Shown here: positions 60,711 through 64,000 of the stretch, one piece after another | How the letters are laid out: every line of letters starts with the position of its first letter | Numbering within the stretch: position 1 is the stretch's first letter | Source: Leishmania infantum JPCM5 | Taxonomy: Eukaryota; Euglenozoa; Kinetoplastea; Trypanosomatida; Trypanosomatidae | Assembly: GCF_000002875.2 (NCBI RefSeq) | Contig: NC_009414.2 | Span: 1,194,155 to 1,258,154, forward strand | DNA length: 64,000 bases | Reading direction: 5' to 3' | Notes under the pieces: generated by a model | The model's input: the letters and a program-made list of their open reading frames with translations, nothing else | What the model was told of the DNA's origin: nothing | Databases searched by the model: none | Position numbers and translations under genes: made by a program

Positions 60711-63338
60711 ATGCTAATGCTCACCGGCGCAGATGCCGCAGGGGACGGCGGTGACGTCGCTGCTCCCAAAGGCGCCCTAGCACCCAAGCAGCGTGTGCGG
60801 ATTTCCGACAGCATGCGTGAGCTAAGCGCAGATCTGCAGCAACTCGAGGACCTGGGCCTCTCCCTCGACCCTCTGACACCTCCGTCTTCTGACAGTGTGG
60901 AGCATATTCTCATCACGGACAGCTGGAGCTGCACCGTGTGCGGCACCACCGGCGCCGCCATCTGCCCCCTCACTGGGAAGCCGCATCGTCGGCGCCTCGT
61001 TAGCATTGCCCAGCATGCCCTTCGGCTGATTGAGCTGCATGTCGGAAAGGTGTACGTGCGATCAGCACCGCTGTCGAAGCGCGTCGACGGCGAGGTGCAG
61101 GTGCGGACCCAGCGACGGCTGACCATGAATCCCCACACTTTTCTCTTGGCGTTCTACTTCGCGTCGCAGGCATCGACGGCCCCAAAGGCTGCCGCTGATG
61201 GGGCACAGACGCCGCCACTTTCGCGAAAGTCTGGCACACCCGGCAGCCGTGGAAGCGCAGAGTGGACGGGAGAGTGTGCGCGCCACTTGCTCGACGTCGC
61301 GCGCGAGATTAAGGTGTACGGCGCATCTCCGACGGACGACGCCTACTGCCACTCGCTTCTGAAGTCGATGCGAAGTGCGTGGCTGCAGTACTCGCGGCAG
61401 GTTAAGCGGGAGCTGGCGGCAGACAGCGCTAGCGAGTTGGAGTCTCCAAAATCGCGGCCGAGCGATGAAAACACGCAGGCCTCACTGCCCAAAACCGCGA
61501 AGGCTCGTGACGAGCTTGTGAGTTGCACGCGCTCGACGCTGATCGAGGCGGTGGCGCACTCCCGAAAAGATCCAGACAACCAAGACCTAAAGAGATTCAC
61601 CGCGCTTCTCTATCAGCGGCTCTCCCGGCTCTGCACCGCCGACGAGTTCGCCGATGTCAAGCGGCGCGTCGAGAAAATCGAGGCGTACGACTCCACGCCA
61701 CGGATCGAGTACGCCACCCCTCCGTGTGTAATGCTCGACGCGAACACAACCGCCTCCGAAGACGAGGCCGGCGGTGCGACGGCGGCGTTGGCGGGGTCTT
61801 CCACACCGGGTGGTGCGGCGGCGTCCGGCTGTATGCGCCGGCGTGCTGGGCCTGAACTGCCGCCCGGGTGGTACGTTGATGAGAGGGGTGTATCACGCCC
61901 GCCGGCCGACCACGAGGAGCGCAAGCGGCGCGAGCGCTATCTTCAGAAAGAGTTCAAGGCTCAAAAGGCGTATGAGGCGGTCATGCAGATGGATACGGAC
62001 AAGGACAAGCCGGAGCAGCCACAGGCGAGGGTGGCCGCAGCCCTTACCCAGGCAGAGCTGCAGCTGTTGGCCACGGACCTCAACACAACCCCGCCGCACC
62101 TGAAGCGTCTATTTGGCCTCCTGGCACTTGTGGAGGATCGTTTTGTGGAGGCGCTGCCACCTCGCCTGCGTCCGCGCTTGCGGCAGGAGTTCCATGATGT
62201 GCTGGACTGGAACGTCATTCAGCGGCAAGCTCGCGGTAACGCGCGCAACATCTCCAACCTGGTCCGGTTCGTTGGTGAAAAGGTGATCGAGTGCAGCTCT
62301 CCAGCGCGCGAGGCCACCATGGTGGCCCGCATGTCTGCCGTGTGCGACGATATCGAGCGCTGCACGCCTGACGTCGGCACTGCCGTGGCGAACGCGTTCG
62401 CTTTTCTTTTTGAGGCCATTCGCGAACTGCGCGAGGACGTTGCGAAGTTTTCCCTTGTTATGATTAACGCGTCGCTGAAGCAGAACGCTGTGCATTACAT
62501 TCAAGAGTTCATCTCTGCGTGCTTGCCGCTGCCGCGCAAGTGGACCCACTCAATCGCCTTTCTGCAGCGCTTCATCAACGACGAACGGGTGCTGTTGTGG
62601 TCCTCGGTGAGCGTACCGCAGGCGTGGACGTCCGTCACGGCAGAGGAGCGACGGGTGCGCGGTGCGCTGCTGATCGGAACGCTGGACTTGCTGCGCAGTG
62701 GCCGGCACACGAGTCTCGATCGCTGGGTCGACTTGCCGCCGGAGATATTCTATTTCGAGAAGCACATCATCTTCAAAGCAGCTAATACGGTGCAGGAATG
62801 CACACTGCTGCTGCTGCTGGACGGCGCCATCTCTAGCGTGCTTGCGCGCCGCGCGATGAAGCCGGCGACGGTGTCGGCCGTCATTCGCCACCTGCATAGT
62901 CAAATTATGTTGCTTCTAGCCGAGGACATCCGTCTAGATACTCTCAAGGACTCGGTGATCGACTTCGTCGAGAGTCAGCTGTACCACCTACATGTTGGGG
63001 AGGCTGTGCCCGACGACGAGGCCTCACTTGCGGCGGTTGGCCCGAAAGTCACCCTGACAGACACCGAAAAGCAGACGGTGCGATCAACCATTGACAAGAT
63101 GACCAACACTGAGGATCCACTCTACGTCACGTTTGAGCGGCGCGTGCTGCAGTTCATGGAGGCCATGATGGTGAGAAACACCGACGATGTGGCGCCTCTT
63201 GGATTGGTGACGAACACGCTGAAGCAGCAGGTTCAACTACTGCGCCACATGCTGGTGTTCCATTGGGAGGTCTACATGCCATCGTACCGTGAGATGCTCC
63301 CGTCATTGTCGCTTGAATCGACGGCTACTGTGACGTGA
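60711..63338 (+). CDS. TCP11 (T-complex 11) family protein
   Basis: An 875-aa protein; ATGs at 60711 and 60717 both follow the pyrimidine run, and the first is used. Residues about 73-93 hold a C-x2-C-x7-C cluster (CTVCGTTGAAIC). Residues 95-380 are a helical N-terminal part with a Ser-rich linker. A half WW-like motif (LPPGWYVDERGVSRPP) lies at about 382-397. The C-terminal half (about 450-870) is helical and matches the TCP11 domain: PPRLRPRLRQEFHDVLDW, the conserved block LVRFVGEKVIECSSPARE, and FLFEAIRELREDVAKFSLVM followed by an HYIQEF element. TCP11 proteins in animals act in sperm flagellar function and cAMP signalling; yeast Sok1 is a relative. A flagellar or cAMP-linked role here is inferred only. 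Confidence 0.72.
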   Translation: MLMLTGADAAGDGGDVAAPKGALAPKQRVRISDSMRELSADLQQLEDLGLSLDPLTPPSSDSVEHILITDSWSCTVCGTTGAAICPLTGKPHRRRLVSIAQHALRLIELHVGKVYVRSAPLSKRVDGEVQVRTQRRLTMNPHTFLLAFYFASQASTAPKAAADGAQTPPLSRKSGTPGSRGSAEWTGECARHLLDVAREIKVYGASPTDDAYCHSLLKSMRSAWLQYSRQVKRELAADSASELESPKSRPSDENTQASLPKTAKARDELVSCTRSTLIEAVAHSRKDPDNQDLKRFTALLYQRLSRLCTADEFADVKRRVEKIEAYDSTPRIEYATPPCVMLDANTTASEDEAGGATAALAGSSTPGGAAASGCMRRRAGPELPPGWYVDERGVSRPPADHEERKRRERYLQKEFKAQKAYEAVMQMDTDKDKPEQPQARVAAALTQAELQLLATDLNTTPPHLKRLFGLLALVEDRFVEALPPRLRPRLRQEFHDVLDWNVIQRQARGNARNISNLVRFVGEKVIECSSPAREATMVARMSAVCDDIERCTPDVGTAVANAFAFLFEAIRELREDVAKFSLVMINASLKQNAVHYIQEFISACLPLPRKWTHSIAFLQRFINDERVLLWSSVSVPQAWTSVTAEERRVRGALLIGTLDLLRSGRHTSLDRWVDLPPEIFYFEKHIIFKAANTVQECTLLLLLDGAISSVLARRAMKPATVSAVIRHLHSQIMLLLAEDIRLDTLKDSVIDFVESQLYHLHVGEAVPDDEASLAAVGPKVTLTDTEKQTVRSTIDKMTNTEDPLYVTFERRVLQFMEAMMVRNTDDVAPLGLVTNTLKQQVQLLRHMLVFHWEVYMPSYREMLPSLSLESTATVT

Positions 63339-64000
63339 GCCGGCGCCGCTCCGTTCACCGCAGCCTTTGCGAGCTACTCGCCGGAAGTGCTTTTGTGGGG
63401 ATCATGGAGGTGTGCGAATACGTGTGTCGCCCTGATGGGGTGAGTGTTATCTTGCTGGCGTCGCGCATATGTTTCAGACGCTTTCGCCGCTCTCACTCTA
63501 CACGGCTGTATGCGCGTGTGTGGCTGTGCCATGTGCGCGAACTCGGCGTAGCGTGTCGAAAGTGACGCAGTGGTGCGATTAGCGTTGTCGTGTTCAACGT
63601 CAGTCAGCGCCGTTATTTTATGAGAGCCTCTTATACGCGTTCGACTCTGCTCTTCCTGCCTCCGCGGAGGCTTCTATGCACGAATGTACGTACACTCGCT
63701 CAAAACCCAGCCGGGTACACACCCTCATACACACGCGCTCTCTTTTTCTCCTATGTAAAGTTGCGCTTGTGCGGATGTAGGAGCTGCATCTCCCTGAGCT
63801 TGCTCCTTTCCATTCCTTTCTCTAACACGCCCAGCGCCTGTTTCCATTGTGTAGTCTCGTGTGTAACGATTCTCTCTCGTCGCTGTCTCGACTCTGCAGC
63901 CCTTCGCGCATCACCGAAGCGGAGGCTGACCCCTCTCCCTCTTCCCCCTTCCCTCTGACCGCTCCTCACACTGCACTTGCGCGGCGTGCTTGTGACAACG
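63339..64000. other. 3' region at the right end of the window
   Basis: Presumed 3' UTR/spacer, CT-rich. No gene seen before the window ends. Confidence 0.6.

Overview
The window looks like a stretch of a Leishmania chromosome. The reasons are: sixteen confident or probable protein genes, all on the + strand; no evident introns; long pyrimidine-rich spacers typical of polycistronic transcription with trans-splicing; high GC at third codon positions; three copies of a ~550-bp element matching the SIDER2 retroposon class; and Leishmania-type genes such as a PAS-domain phosphoglycerate kinase and a 15-repeat MORN1 protein. The gene order suggests the right part of the chromosome numbered 30 in Old World species. 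That placement comes from memory of synteny, not from a search. The species cannot be fixed by eye.

Left part (1-28 kb), in order: a membrane-anchored Shewanella-like phosphatase; a large unrecognised protein (1040 aa); RAD23 (UBL-UBA-UBA); a gene-free insert with a SIDER2 copy and a wrecked amino acid permease pseudogene (11.1-12.4 kb); MORN1; a BAR-like protein with a proline-rich tail; an unrecognised protein with three copies of a GWG-E-F-NY-type motif; ribosomal protein L9 (uL6); a conserved unknown; and a multi-EF-hand protein.

Middle (28-42 kb): a CCCH zinc-finger protein with Gln-rich segments sits between two long gene-poor spacers. The 8.4-kb spacer at 33.6-42.0 kb holds the 5' remnant of an ingi/L1Tc-type non-LTR retrotransposon (a DIRE), with an endonuclease-like QETH motif. 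It also holds the first copy of a 489-bp repeat.

Right part (42-64 kb): PAS-PGK; SIDER2; CSE1/exportin-2; a second, inverted and nearly identical SIDER2 beside a 145-bp DIRE 5' fragment; a probable mitochondrial ribosomal protein bL32; an unknown; the second, identical copy of the 489-bp repeat; a WD40 protein whose middle resembles the dynein heavy chain AAA6/D6 core; and a TCP11-family protein.

The genes are functionally unrelated, as expected for a trypanosomatid transcription unit, where expression is set mainly after transcription. The most notable features are the 489-bp direct repeat 16.5 kb apart, the nested inverted SIDER2 pair around CSE1, the odd PDZ-like/dynein-D6-like/WD40 architecture, and the variant residues of PAS-PGK.
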